The position numbers and the translations under genes were made by a program. Shown piece by piece: positions 25,189 through 33,338 of a stretch of DNA of 64,000 nucleotides. Origin of the DNA: Faecalicatena_A orotica (GTDB lineage Bacteria > Bacillota > Clostridia > Lachnospirales > Lachnospiraceae); NCBI RefSeq assembly GCF_040545875.1, contig NZ_JBEPMR010000012.1; one strand, given 5' to 3'. Below the pieces are notes generated by a model, which was given only the letters and a program-made list of their open reading frames with translations, did no database searches and was not told the DNA's origin. Positions within the stretch are counted from its first letter, which is position 1. Each line of letters begins with the position of its first letter.

Positions 25189-25475
25189 GCTAATGCGAAG
25201 GGGAGTCCGGCGGCCTGCGGGGCAGGGGGGGCTGGTTCAAGTCCGGGCGTTTCGCTTAGAAGCTGTAGGAGAAAACGGAAGGGGAAGGGTGGGACATGCC
25301 GCATTCGGTGCAAAAACTGATGTTTTTGCGCCTCAGGAGGCAACAGAATTTGTTACGGAAACAAATTCTGCCCTCCCTTCCTCTTCCGTTTTCTCCAACA
25401 TCTTCTACAGCTTACTTAACGGACTTGAACCAGTTCCCCTGCTCCGCAGGCCGCCGGACTCCCCTTCACATTAGC
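25189..25475. repeat. 287-bp element with 105-bp inverted arms (MITE-like or structured RNA)
   Basis: Bases 25189-25293 are an imperfect inverted copy of 25371-25475, both 105 bases, starting GCTAATG on the left and ending CATTAGC on the right. The outer 55 bases differ at only a few positions. The 77-base centre holds three further hairpins: GCAAAAAC/GTTTTTGC, GCCT/AGGC and CAGAATTTGTT/AACAAATTCTG. Each arm contains GGTTCAAGTCC, which matches the tRNA T-loop consensus, but no tRNA can be folded. No clear target-site duplication is seen. Its ends lie in the 552-base gap between the KdpD-like gene and the LytTR regulator gene. Confidence 0.85.
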
Positions 25476-25666
25476 TGGTTCATCAGGACGGCAGGAAAGA
25501 TCCCCGTCCCAAGGCAAGTGTCCCCATTCGTTTCCGAGGCTAAAGCTCGTCAACTATTACTTCTATTTGTAATAAAAGGGCTATGTTTTTGTAAAAAGTG
25601 TATTCTGAGGACGCCTGACTTGTATGGTATAATCAAAATATAACATTTATCGGTCAGGGATGGGGG

Positions 25667-26389
25667 ATGGACATGTATCGTATAGCTGTATGCGATGATG
25701 AAGTGATTACATGTGAAGAGATTGAAACGTATCTGGTGCGGTTCGGGGAATCGGCGGATGTGGACATAGCTGTGGAGCGCTTTTATCTGGGGATGGATTT
25801 TGTGGGCAGGCTGGGGGAGGTAATGTTTGATATGGTGTTTCTGGATATAGAGCTGCCTGACCTGAATGGGGTTGAGATTGGCCGGCATATCAGGAGTGTT
25901 TGTCAGGACCAGAAGACGCAGATTGTGTATATTTCTTCTAAGACATACTATGCCCTTGAACTTTTTCAGATGCGTCCGCTGGACTTTCTGGTGAAGCCGG
26001 CCGGATATGAGAGTGTAGAAAAGGTGATGAAGGTTTTTCTTGAACTCTCAAGTATCGGGCGTGAGGTTTTTGAATACCAGTCAGGACAGAATTTTTACCG
26101 GGTTCCTTATGAGGAGATTTTGTATTTTTCCAGTGAGGGGCGTCAGGTGAAGCTGCAGTCAGTGGGGGAGGAGAAGTATCCGATGTTTTATGGGAAGCTG
26201 GACCAGGTTTTGAAGCAGTTAAGCAGAGGGTTTTTAATGATACACAAATCCTTCGTGGTAAATATAAGGTATATCAGGCAGTATAACTATGAATCTATTG
26301 TTATGACCAATGGAGATGAACTGAGCATCAGCCGGCCTCACAGGAAAGAGGTGCGGGACCGGATGATGCAGTTATGGAGGAAGCTGTAG
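25667..26389 (+). CDS. LytTR-family response regulator
   Basis: A 240-residue regulator with an N-terminal receiver (AVCDDEVITCEEIE; phospho-acceptor in MVFLDIELPDLNG; lysine in FLVKPAG) and a C-terminal LytTR DNA-binding domain (EILYFSSEGRQVKL; FLMIHKSFVVNIRYI). The start is given as ATG 25667; ATG 25673 fits the ribosome binding site GGGGGA equally well. An extended -10 (TGGTATAAT, 25625-25633) lies upstream. It leads an operon with a GHKL kinase and an ABC transporter. Confidence 0.92.
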   Translation: MDMYRIAVCDDEVITCEEIETYLVRFGESADVDIAVERFYLGMDFVGRLGEVMFDMVFLDIELPDLNGVEIGRHIRSVCQDQKTQIVYISSKTYYALELFQMRPLDFLVKPAGYESVEKVMKVFLELSSIGREVFEYQSGQNFYRVPYEEILYFSSEGRQVKLQSVGEEKYPMFYGKLDQVLKQLSRGFLMIHKSFVVNIRYIRQYNYESIVMTNGDELSISRPHRKEVRDRMMQLWRKL

Positions 26390-26392
26390 CAG

Positions 26393-27130
26393 ATGGGCGG
26401 CAGATTTGTAATCATTTTGGCAGTGTTTCTGGTGTTTTTTCTAATTTCTTGTTCGGCAGTACTGGTTATATACATACGATGGAGCAGAAAAAGCCGCAGG
26501 GAGAAGAGTCTGGAAAAACAGATAGAGGCATATGATAACCAGCTTCAGATTATGGCGGATGCACAGAGCCAGATGAGGGTGTTCCGGCATGATATCCGCC
26601 ATCACCTGATTGTGTTGGGAGGTCTTGCAAGAGACAGTCAGGATATGCCTGTACTCCGCTATATTGAGGAGATTGAAGGATATCTGGAGCAGACGAAGGA
26701 GTATGTTTTCACTGGAAAAAAAGAAATAGACAGTATTCTGAATTACGTGATTAAGCAGGCAAAGGAAAATGGAATTGAGATTATATGGAAAGTAGAAGTG
26801 CCCAGGGAGATTTCGGTAAAAGCCTTTGACCTCACTGCAATTCTTGGGAATCTTCTGGAGAATGCAGTTCAGGGGGCGGTGAAAACTCAGGAAAAATGGA
26901 TGAATATTTTTCTGCGGGCGGATGAAAGCATTCTGTATATCAGGATTGAGAACAGCTGCAAGGAACCGGTGGTAAAGAAGAATGGAAGATTTTTAAGCAC
27001 CAAGAAGGACAGGGAGAAGCACGGCATTGGCCTGTACAGTGTACAGAGGATGGTGGATAAAAATAACGGTACATTAAAACTGGACAGCGGAAGAGGGCGG
27101 TTTGCCGCGGAAGTGCTTTTGTATTTATAG
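26393..27130 (+). CDS. GHKL-type sensor histidine kinase
   Basis: A 245-residue kinase with a single N-terminal membrane helix (about residues 5-27), a coiled-coil region, the phospho-acceptor region FRHDIRHH, and a GHKL ATPase (ILGNLLENAVQGA; KHGIGLYSVQRMV). This is the AgrC/CitA-type pairing with a LytTR regulator. The sensor part is almost absent, so it probably senses through a membrane partner such as the adjacent transporter permease, as BceS-type kinases do; this is inference. It starts 3 bases after the regulator stop. Confidence 0.9.
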   Translation: MGGRFVIILAVFLVFFLISCSAVLVIYIRWSRKSRREKSLEKQIEAYDNQLQIMADAQSQMRVFRHDIRHHLIVLGGLARDSQDMPVLRYIEEIEGYLEQTKEYVFTGKKEIDSILNYVIKQAKENGIEIIWKVEVPREISVKAFDLTAILGNLLENAVQGAVKTQEKWMNIFLRADESILYIRIENSCKEPVVKKNGRFLSTKKDREKHGIGLYSVQRMVDKNNGTLKLDSGRGRFAAEVLLYL

Positions 27131-27173
27131 GCAGAATGTTTTTGGGTGTTGTTTCTGAACGGGGAGGAGAGAA

Positions 27174-29156
27174 ATGCTTTTTAAAATTATTATCAAGAAT
27201 TTTAAGTACAATTTAAAAAACTACGTGCTGTTTTTCGCCGGTGAACTGATGGCAATTGCCATGCTTTTTACGTTTCTGTCTTTGAAGGATTCGCTTTCCA
27301 GAGGGATTTTCGACAGCGTAATCCGGTATATCGTGGACAGTGAATTTAAAATTGCGGCGGCCATTATCATTGTAATTAGTATTTTTATTATGGTTTTTTC
27401 CATGAAATATTATATGAAGGTGAGGGTGCGGGATTATGGGATGTTCCTGACTCTCGGAATGAAAAGAAAAATGGTTTTTCTGATGCTTCTGACGGAATCC
27501 GGGGCGGGGGTCTTTATGTCACTTGTAGTTGGGCTGGTTTTCGGGAACGGCCTTCTGTATGGATGCCAGAAGGTACTGGGGAAAATAGACAGTACCTACC
27601 ATATACATATGAATGTACCATTTGCAATATATCGGAATACAGTGCTTTTAAGTCTTGTGATTATGGCGGCAGCACTTTTTTCTATTATGGTTATGATTGG
27701 GGAAAAAAATGTATCGGATCTTGCCGAGGATAAGCAGAAAGAGGAAATCCGCCCGAAAGGGAAATGGCTCATTCTTACAGCTGTCGGCATTATTCTTTGT
27801 ATTGCAGGAATATATGTCTACAAGAAAGACAATGGTGTGGGGCCCTATCGTGCGATTATCATTTGGGCCATTTCAATCTTCTTCCTCTTGTATTTCGGGG
27901 TAGGACTGTTTCTGGAATTTCTGAAAAAGCGTCAGCGCTTTTATTTTCGGAATCTGCTGCATTTAAGCCAGCTGTACCACCAGTACAGCTCAAATTATCT
28001 GATCATGTATGGTCTAGCGCTCATTCATTTTATGGCGATCGGCTATCTCGCGGGGCAGATTGCTGAGTCTCTCCCGCTGACACCGGACGCACAGGGGTAC
28101 CCATATGATGCCGTCTGGTGTGCGGCGGAAAAAGACGGGGGGTACATCAAAGATTTTGAAGAAAAATACAATGTCAAAGCCGAACAGTATCCGATGTTTA
28201 TGGTTACTGGTAGAAATACGGTGCAGCAGATCGGAATCTCTGAGAGCACGTATGAAGCGATTACTGGCCATGAGATATCACTGAAAGGTGATGAGATCTT
28301 ATATGCGGATCAATATATAAAATATCTGGACAGGGAATCAAAGAAAGGTATCCTTTCGATGACAGACATTATCCATATCGGAAGGTATCATGAAGAGTTC
28401 GGGACTTATGCCATGAGCGGGGACCAGTACAATAAAGAAGAGTATCGTAAGACGAATATAAAAGAACTGGTTGTGCAGCCGGCAGTTGGAAAATATAGTA
28501 TGGATGGCTGGCATTCCAATGTGCTTGTATTTTCGGATGATTATTTTGAAAAAGAGTGGAAACAGATCAGGCAGGCCAGGGATGAGCAGAACCTCCTCGT
28601 GCTGATGCATATTCCGGAAGCGGTGCGGGAAAGTGCAGCGGAAGACTTAATGGAATATGAAAATAGGGAAGGAATAAAGAATGATGTGTACACAATTGAG
28701 GTGGATAACCTGACGGTCACGGATCACTTTCTGGAAGGTCTGAAAATGCAGAATACTTTTAACTTTGCAAGCCGTATCATTATCATACTTGCCCTTATAA
28801 TCAGCTGTCTGTTCCTGATTGGGCTGAAAGGATTTTCCACAATGGAATTCTACAGGCGGCAGGATGCGTTCTTCTATTGTATGGGGATGAAACGGGGACG
28901 CAGAAGGAAGACGGTAAAAAAGGAAATCTACAGCAGTATAAAGATACCTCTGCTTTTCGGCGGGGGGATGGGGCTTGTATACCTCGGATGCTACGGCTGG
29001 ATCTTCGAACCTGCCAAATACGGCGACTATACATACTGGAAGACATGGGCATTTGTATTTGCCATATATATTATAGTTATCGTGACTGGCGCTTTACTGC
29101 TGTCGCATTATCTTGTAAGGAAAATGGAGGAGGAAACAAAGCATGAACGCTATTGA
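27174..29156 (+). CDS. BceB-like ABC transporter permease
   Basis: A 660-residue membrane protein of the FtsX/BceB type, with about ten membrane helices and a large extracytoplasmic domain (roughly residues 300-530) between the seventh and eighth helices. In studied systems this domain binds cell-wall-active peptides, and the permease signals to its kinase. The ribosome binding site is GGGGAGGAG. It overlaps the ATPase gene by 14 bases. The pairing of a Bce-like transporter with a LytTR/GHKL pair rather than an OmpR-type pair is uncommon. Confidence 0.88.
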   Translation: MLFKIIIKNFKYNLKNYVLFFAGELMAIAMLFTFLSLKDSLSRGIFDSVIRYIVDSEFKIAAAIIIVISIFIMVFSMKYYMKVRVRDYGMFLTLGMKRKMVFLMLLTESGAGVFMSLVVGLVFGNGLLYGCQKVLGKIDSTYHIHMNVPFAIYRNTVLLSLVIMAAALFSIMVMIGEKNVSDLAEDKQKEEIRPKGKWLILTAVGIILCIAGIYVYKKDNGVGPYRAIIIWAISIFFLLYFGVGLFLEFLKKRQRFYFRNLLHLSQLYHQYSSNYLIMYGLALIHFMAIGYLAGQIAESLPLTPDAQGYPYDAVWCAAEKDGGYIKDFEEKYNVKAEQYPMFMVTGRNTVQQIGISESTYEAITGHEISLKGDEILYADQYIKYLDRESKKGILSMTDIIHIGRYHEEFGTYAMSGDQYNKEEYRKTNIKELVVQPAVGKYSMDGWHSNVLVFSDDYFEKEWKQIRQARDEQNLLVLMHIPEAVRESAAEDLMEYENREGIKNDVYTIEVDNLTVTDHFLEGLKMQNTFNFASRIIIILALIISCLFLIGLKGFSTMEFYRRQDAFFYCMGMKRGRRRKTVKKEIYSSIKIPLLFGGGMGLVYLGCYGWIFEPAKYGDYTYWKTWAFVFAIYIIVIVTGALLLSHYLVRKMEEETKHERY

Positions 29157-29895
29157 AGTAAAAGATCTGGTCCGCAACTATCGAAAGTCGATGCTGAAAA
29201 ATTCAGACGAGGACGTAAAAGTATTGAAAAATCTAAATTTCGGGGTGGAGGAACACGACTTTGTCGGCATCATGGGAAAATCAGGCTGTGGAAAAACGAC
29301 GCTGCTAAAGGTCCTTGGACTGATCGATAAGCCGACGTCTGGAAAAGTATACTTTAAAGGAAAAGATACAGAAGAACTCTTCGGGGATGAACTGGCAGAA
29401 ATCAGACAAAAAGAACTCGGCTTCATTTTTCAGGATTTTTACCTGATGGACAGCCTGTCTGTAGAAGAAAACATCATGCTTCCCATGATACTCGGGAAAG
29501 AAAAGCCCGAAAAAATGAAAAAAGCGGCAAGGGCATACGCTGCAAAATTCGGAATAGAGCATCTTATGAAAAAGAACCCTTATGAACTGTCGGGCGGAGA
29601 AAAACAAAGAACCGCAATCTGCCGTGCCCTCGTAAATGACCCCGATCTCATCCTGGCCGACGAGCCCACAGGCAATCTGGATTCCAAATCTGGCAGCATA
29701 GTCATAAACGCTCTCGAAACAATCAACAGAGACTTCCAGAAAACAATCGTCATGGTAACCCACGACCCCCAGCTGGCAAGCCACTGCAAAAAAATAATCT
29801 TCCTGAAAGACGGAATCATACTGGATACCGTGTGCGCAGGAGAAAACAGAGAAAAATTCTACAAAGAAATAATTAACCGTATGGGGGAGCTTTAA
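29143..29895 (+). CDS. BceA-like ABC transporter ATPase
   Basis: A 250-residue ATPase of the MacB/LolD/BceA type: Walker A GKSGCGKTTL, Q-loop FIFQDFYL, signature YELSGGEKQR, Walker B LILADEPTGNLD and the switch histidine in VTHDP. The C-terminus is slightly extended, as in peptide-resistance exporters. The gene starts inside the end of the permease gene and closes the operon ahead of a bidirectional terminator. Confidence 0.93.
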   Translation: MNAIEVKDLVRNYRKSMLKNSDEDVKVLKNLNFGVEEHDFVGIMGKSGCGKTTLLKVLGLIDKPTSGKVYFKGKDTEELFGDELAEIRQKELGFIFQDFYLMDSLSVEENIMLPMILGKEKPEKMKKAARAYAAKFGIEHLMKKNPYELSGGEKQRTAICRALVNDPDLILADEPTGNLDSKSGSIVINALETINRDFQKTIVMVTHDPQLASHCKKIIFLKDGIILDTVCAGENREKFYKEIINRMGEL

Positions 29896-29973
29896 GAATT
29901 TTTTGATATCGCGCAGAGAAGAAATATTATTATTGGTAAGATTAGTTAGTTGCATAATTAATTATACCAAAAA

Positions 29974-30007
29974 AACGCTGAAGTCTTACGACCTCAGCGT
30001 TCTTTCT
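29974..30007. terminator. Bidirectional rho-independent terminator
   Basis: AACGCTGA-A-GTC pairs with GAC-C-TCAGCGTT around a TTAC loop. On the minus strand it is followed by seven T, ending the surface protein gene; on the plus strand by TCTTTCTGTTT, ending the transporter operon. Confidence 0.8.
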
Positions 30008-30082
30008 GTTTGGGGAGTTTTTTTACAGCTTCTTTTTTCTGTCTGGTCAAGCTAACCGGGTATTCCGAAAACTGCCGGATCG

Positions 30083-32485
30083 TCAATGACGTTTTCCACA
30101 GCGGTGCTTCCAGAAGACCAGCAGTACAATGCAGCCTGCAAGGGCCGCAAACAGCAGCGCCAGCCAAACTGTTACGTTTGTATGATCTCCCGTCTGCGGT
30201 GTGGTGGAATTCCGGAACACCGCCCTGACCACTGCATCACTTTCACTCATGGTGAAGACTGTCTGTCTGCTGTCCGCCTTCTCCAGCGCGCCTGTTCCGG
30301 ATTTGATCTCCCATCTCACAAATACCTTTCCCTTCGGCACGGTTGCCTGAATGGTTACCTTTCGGCCGGCCTCGTACCTGCCGCCGCCCGTTCCATTTTC
30401 TACAGTCAGTTTATAATCCGCCTTCGGGACATCAGCCATCTCCCATTTTGCTTTCAGCAGTACATTTTTTTCCGGCATCCGGAAGGCAGACAGATCCACC
30501 TTTTTATCCGCATCGTCATACCAGCCCAAGAAGGTATACCCATTTTTTACCGGGTCAGCCACTGCTGCGGGTGCCGCGCCGCTTTCCAGAGTCTGCACTG
30601 CGGGAACCGGACTGCCGCCGTCTGCATCGAAGCTTAGGCTATAGGTATCTGGAAGTACAGGAGCGCTGACCGTCAGTGTAAAGATATGGGACGCATCCGG
30701 TTCTACTCCGTTGCTTGCCGTTAGAGTGACCGGATAGATTCCTGCTTCCAGTCCGGCCGCTATATTCAGTTTTTTCGCTCCATCGTCCCAGGTGATGGAG
30801 TCACTGCCGGATGTCTTTTTGACCACAGGTGCCGGAGCTCCGGTGACAGTGAACTCTTCCGAGACTGAAGCCGCGTAGCCATACTTCAGAGACATAGCAT
30901 CCGGACCGGTGATCGCGGGCGCTTTTCCCTTCACCGTCAGTGTAAAGATATGGGACGCATCCGGTTCTACTCCGTTGCTTGCCACTAGAGTGACCGGATA
31001 GGTTCCTGCGTCCAGTCCGGCGGCTATATTCAATTTTTTCGCTCCATCGTCCCAGGTGATGGAGTCACTGCCGGATGTCTTTTTGACCACAGGTGCCGGA
31101 ACTCCGGTGACAGTGAACTCTTCCGAGACTGAAGCCGCATAGCCATATTCCAGAGACATGGCATCCGGACCGGTAAGGGAAGGGGCTTCTTTCGCTTTCA
31201 GCACATAGCCCTCCACGTTCGGTACCACGACAAAGGCGCCGGACAGATAAGTGAAGTAAGCCGCCTCTGCTTCGGAGGCTGTACCGGCCTTGGTGGCGAC
31301 AAAACTATTCTCAGCCGCGCCATCCATCTCCTCGATAAAGACCCAGCTGTCTCCCTTCAATCCATCCGGGCCTACCCGGAAAAGTCCGCCGTCAAGAAAG
31401 GCTCCCTTCTTACCGGCGCCGATCTGGACCTCCCCAGAGAGATTGATATCCGTATCCGCATAAACCTCAGTGCCCTTCTTAGCCGGGTCGCTGAGTGTAT
31501 TGCCGACGACAGTGCCGCCCTGCATATCAAATTCACCTGTGAAGTTTGTCGCTAAGGCAGTGACCGCCACCCCGCCTCCGCCAGCGCTGGATACGTTGCC
31601 GGTAATACTGCCGCCTTCCATAGTGAAGACAGCAGAATGGGTCACAAACACTCCGCCGCCCCAGCCGTCGGTGTTCGTCGCTTGGTTGTCCGTGATCATG
31701 CCTGCCACCATCGTAAAGCGGCTGTTGTTTACATACACCCCGCCGCCGCTGGTCTTGGAGGTGTTATTCGAGATCGTTCCTCCCGACATCGTAAACGAAC
31801 TCACGTTGCTTACAGCAACTCCGCCGCCGTAGCTCATCGAATTTCCGTTCATAGTATTCCAGGTAATGCTGCCGCCGTTCATCGTGAAGCGGCTTCCGGT
31901 GGTCACTGCCACCCCGCCGCTGCCATTCAGGGAGGTGTTCCCGGTGACGCTGCTGCCGTCCTCCATCGTGATGGAGGACGCATATACGTACACCCCGCCG
32001 CCGGCCGAGCTGGCATTGTTATTTTGCAGTACGGCTCCCGCCTTCAATGTCAGATTGGCTCCATTGTTCACCAGAACCAGCTGGCTGCATTCGCTTACCG
32101 TACCTCCATTGCCGTCCAACACGATATTGGACAACGACAGGTCAACCTTTGAGGTTTTAACCGCAAAGAAATTTCCTTTGAAGCCGTCACCGCGGGTGAT
32201 GGTAAAAGGGCCTCCCTCTGAGCATATGGCTACTGTTCTTCCAACAGTGATCACACTATCAGCAGTGAGCTCGCTGTCCACACGTATTTCCGCTGCTCCG
32301 TCCACCTCTTCCACTTCACTTTTTAGTTCATCCCAGGTTCCGACTGTCACCGAATTCCCTCCGCTGCCAAGCGGTGTTGTGTCCACCGTTTCCTCTGCAA
32401 ATGCCGTGACCGTGAATGCACTGATCACCAGGCACAGAGTTAAGGTTAGAACCAGCCATCGGCTACGTTTTCTGTCTCTTATCAT
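30083..32485 (-). CDS. Sortase-anchored beta-helix surface protein
   Basis: A secreted wall-anchored protein of 800 residues. The start is ATG 32485, seven bases after GGAGG. An N-terminal signal peptide (LVLTLTLCLVISAFTVTAFA) is followed by a right-handed beta-helix with repeated GGGVYV / FTMSGG units, two nearly identical 88-residue Ig-like repeats (GPDAMSLEYGYAASVSEEF), a Listeria-Bacteroides type repeat (GYTFLGWYDD), and a final sorting signal: TPQTGD, a hydrophobic helix and a basic tail (KHRCGKRH). It probably acts in adhesion or surface binding; the ligand is unknown. It lies behind the two-component genes on the same strand. Base composition is richer in G and C than in the rest of the window. 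Confidence 0.88.
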   Translation of the reverse strand: MIRDRKRSRWLVLTLTLCLVISAFTVTAFAEETVDTTPLGSGGNSVTVGTWDELKSEVEEVDGAAEIRVDSELTADSVITVGRTVAICSEGGPFTITRGDGFKGNFFAVKTSKVDLSLSNIVLDGNGGTVSECSQLVLVNNGANLTLKAGAVLQNNNASSAGGGVYVYASSITMEDGSSVTGNTSLNGSGGVAVTTGSRFTMNGGSITWNTMNGNSMSYGGGVAVSNVSSFTMSGGTISNNTSKTSGGGVYVNNSRFTMVAGMITDNQATNTDGWGGGVFVTHSAVFTMEGGSITGNVSSAGGGGVAVTALATNFTGEFDMQGGTVVGNTLSDPAKKGTEVYADTDINLSGEVQIGAGKKGAFLDGGLFRVGPDGLKGDSWVFIEEMDGAAENSFVATKAGTASEAEAAYFTYLSGAFVVVPNVEGYVLKAKEAPSLTGPDAMSLEYGYAASVSEEFTVTGVPAPVVKKTSGSDSITWDDGAKKLNIAAGLDAGTYPVTLVASNGVEPDASHIFTLTVKGKAPAITGPDAMSLKYGYAASVSEEFTVTGAPAPVVKKTSGSDSITWDDGAKKLNIAAGLEAGIYPVTLTASNGVEPDASHIFTLTVSAPVLPDTYSLSFDADGGSPVPAVQTLESGAAPAAVADPVKNGYTFLGWYDDADKKVDLSAFRMPEKNVLLKAKWEMADVPKADYKLTVENGTGGGRYEAGRKVTIQATVPKGKVFVRWEIKSGTGALEKADSRQTVFTMSESDAVVRAVFRNSTTPQTGDHTNVTVWLALLFAALAGCIVLLVFWKHRCGKRH
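30669..31174 (-). repeat. Tandem 264-bp repeat inside the surface protein gene
   Basis: Bases 30669-30910 and 30933-31174 (242 bases each, 264-base period) are nearly identical and encode two copies of an 88-residue Ig-like unit. The low divergence suggests recent duplication or gene conversion. Confidence 0.85.
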
Positions 32486-32642
32486 ATTCATTCCTCCCGC
32501 TTTCACTATTCGAACCGCGCTCAGCGTCAATACGTATGCCGGATTTGCCGGCGGCGCATATTACGCAGTTTAATGGATCTAAGCGAATAATACTATATTT
32601 TCCTGACCGTTTCCATGATAAGTACAGAAGGTTACCAATTCG

Positions 32643-33338
32643 TTACCTATTGCAATTCCTATTCTCCCGCTCGAAGCAGTACCCTGTCCCCCGGCCCGAT
32701 GAGATGGTATAGCCGCTCCCCGAGAGCTTCCTGCGCAGACGGGACACCGCAGTCTTCGCCGCATTCGTGTTTCCCAGCGCGGGCAGCTTCCAGACTGCCT
32801 CAAAAAGCTGCTCCGCGGGAACGCCTTCCCCCTCGTGCCGGATCAAATAGAGCAGCACCGCATACTCACGGGGCTGCAATAGAATATCCTCTCCATGGAG
32901 AAAAGCTCTTTGAGCCACCGTATCCAAGACCAGCGGGCCGCGGGTCAGCCGGATGTTTCCATGTGCCGCCTCCCGCCTGTGCAGCAGAGCGACCAGCCGC
33001 GCCAGCAATTCCTCAACCCGGTAGGGTTTAGTCATGTAATCATCCGCCCCTCCGGTCAGGCCCTGCACCATATCCCCATATCCCCGCCTGCTGGTCAGCA
33101 TCAGCACCGGCGCAGCAGTGGACTTCTTCAATTCCGGGATAAAATCCAGCCCACTGCCGTCCGGCAGCAGAATATCCAGAACAACGATATCGATGACCGG
33201 ATGCCCCGCCAATATCTGCCGCGCAGCGTCAAGACTTGGTGCTGTCAGCACCATACAGCCCTCCCGTTCCAACACCAGACGGTTGAGCTCCTGCACGTGC
33301 TCGTTGTCTTCCACCATCAGCACTACTTTCCCCTTCAT
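32643..33338 (-). CDS. OmpR-family response regulator
   Basis: A 231-residue regulator. Receiver: MVEDNEHV, phospho-acceptor in VVLDILLPDGSG, TSRRG and the lysine in MTKPYR. DNA-binding winged helix: LQPREYAVLLYLIRHEGEGV, then AKTAVSRLRRKL and GRGTGYCF. The ATG overlaps the TGA of the kinase gene (ATGA at 33335-33338). The surface protein gene begins 157 bases downstream on the same strand and is the obvious local target. Base composition is as GC-rich as its neighbours in this block. Confidence 0.92.
   Translation of the reverse strand: MKGKVVLMVEDNEHVQELNRLVLEREGCMVLTAPSLDAARQILAGHPVIDIVVLDILLPDGSGLDFIPELKKSTAAPVLMLTSRRGYGDMVQGLTGGADDYMTKPYRVEELLARLVALLHRREAAHGNIRLTRGPLVLDTVAQRAFLHGEDILLQPREYAVLLYLIRHEGEGVPAEQLFEAVWKLPALGNTNAAKTAVSRLRRKLSGSGYTISSGRGTGYCFERENRNCNR

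Noticed and set aside
25189..25293. A tRNA gene suggested by GGTTCAAGTCC
   Set aside because: No acceptor stem, D-arm or anticodon arm can be folded around it, and the same motif occurs inverted in the other arm.
25193..25474. A 93-codon frame within the inverted repeat
   Set aside because: It lies wholly in the paired arms and loop, has no protein-like pattern, and is better explained by the repeat.
31866..32573. A 235-codon plus-strand frame opposite the surface protein gene
   Set aside because: It mirrors the repetitive GC-rich beta-helix coding sequence and gives Pro/Ser/Thr-rich low-complexity protein; the minus-strand frame has a signal peptide, repeats and sorting signal.
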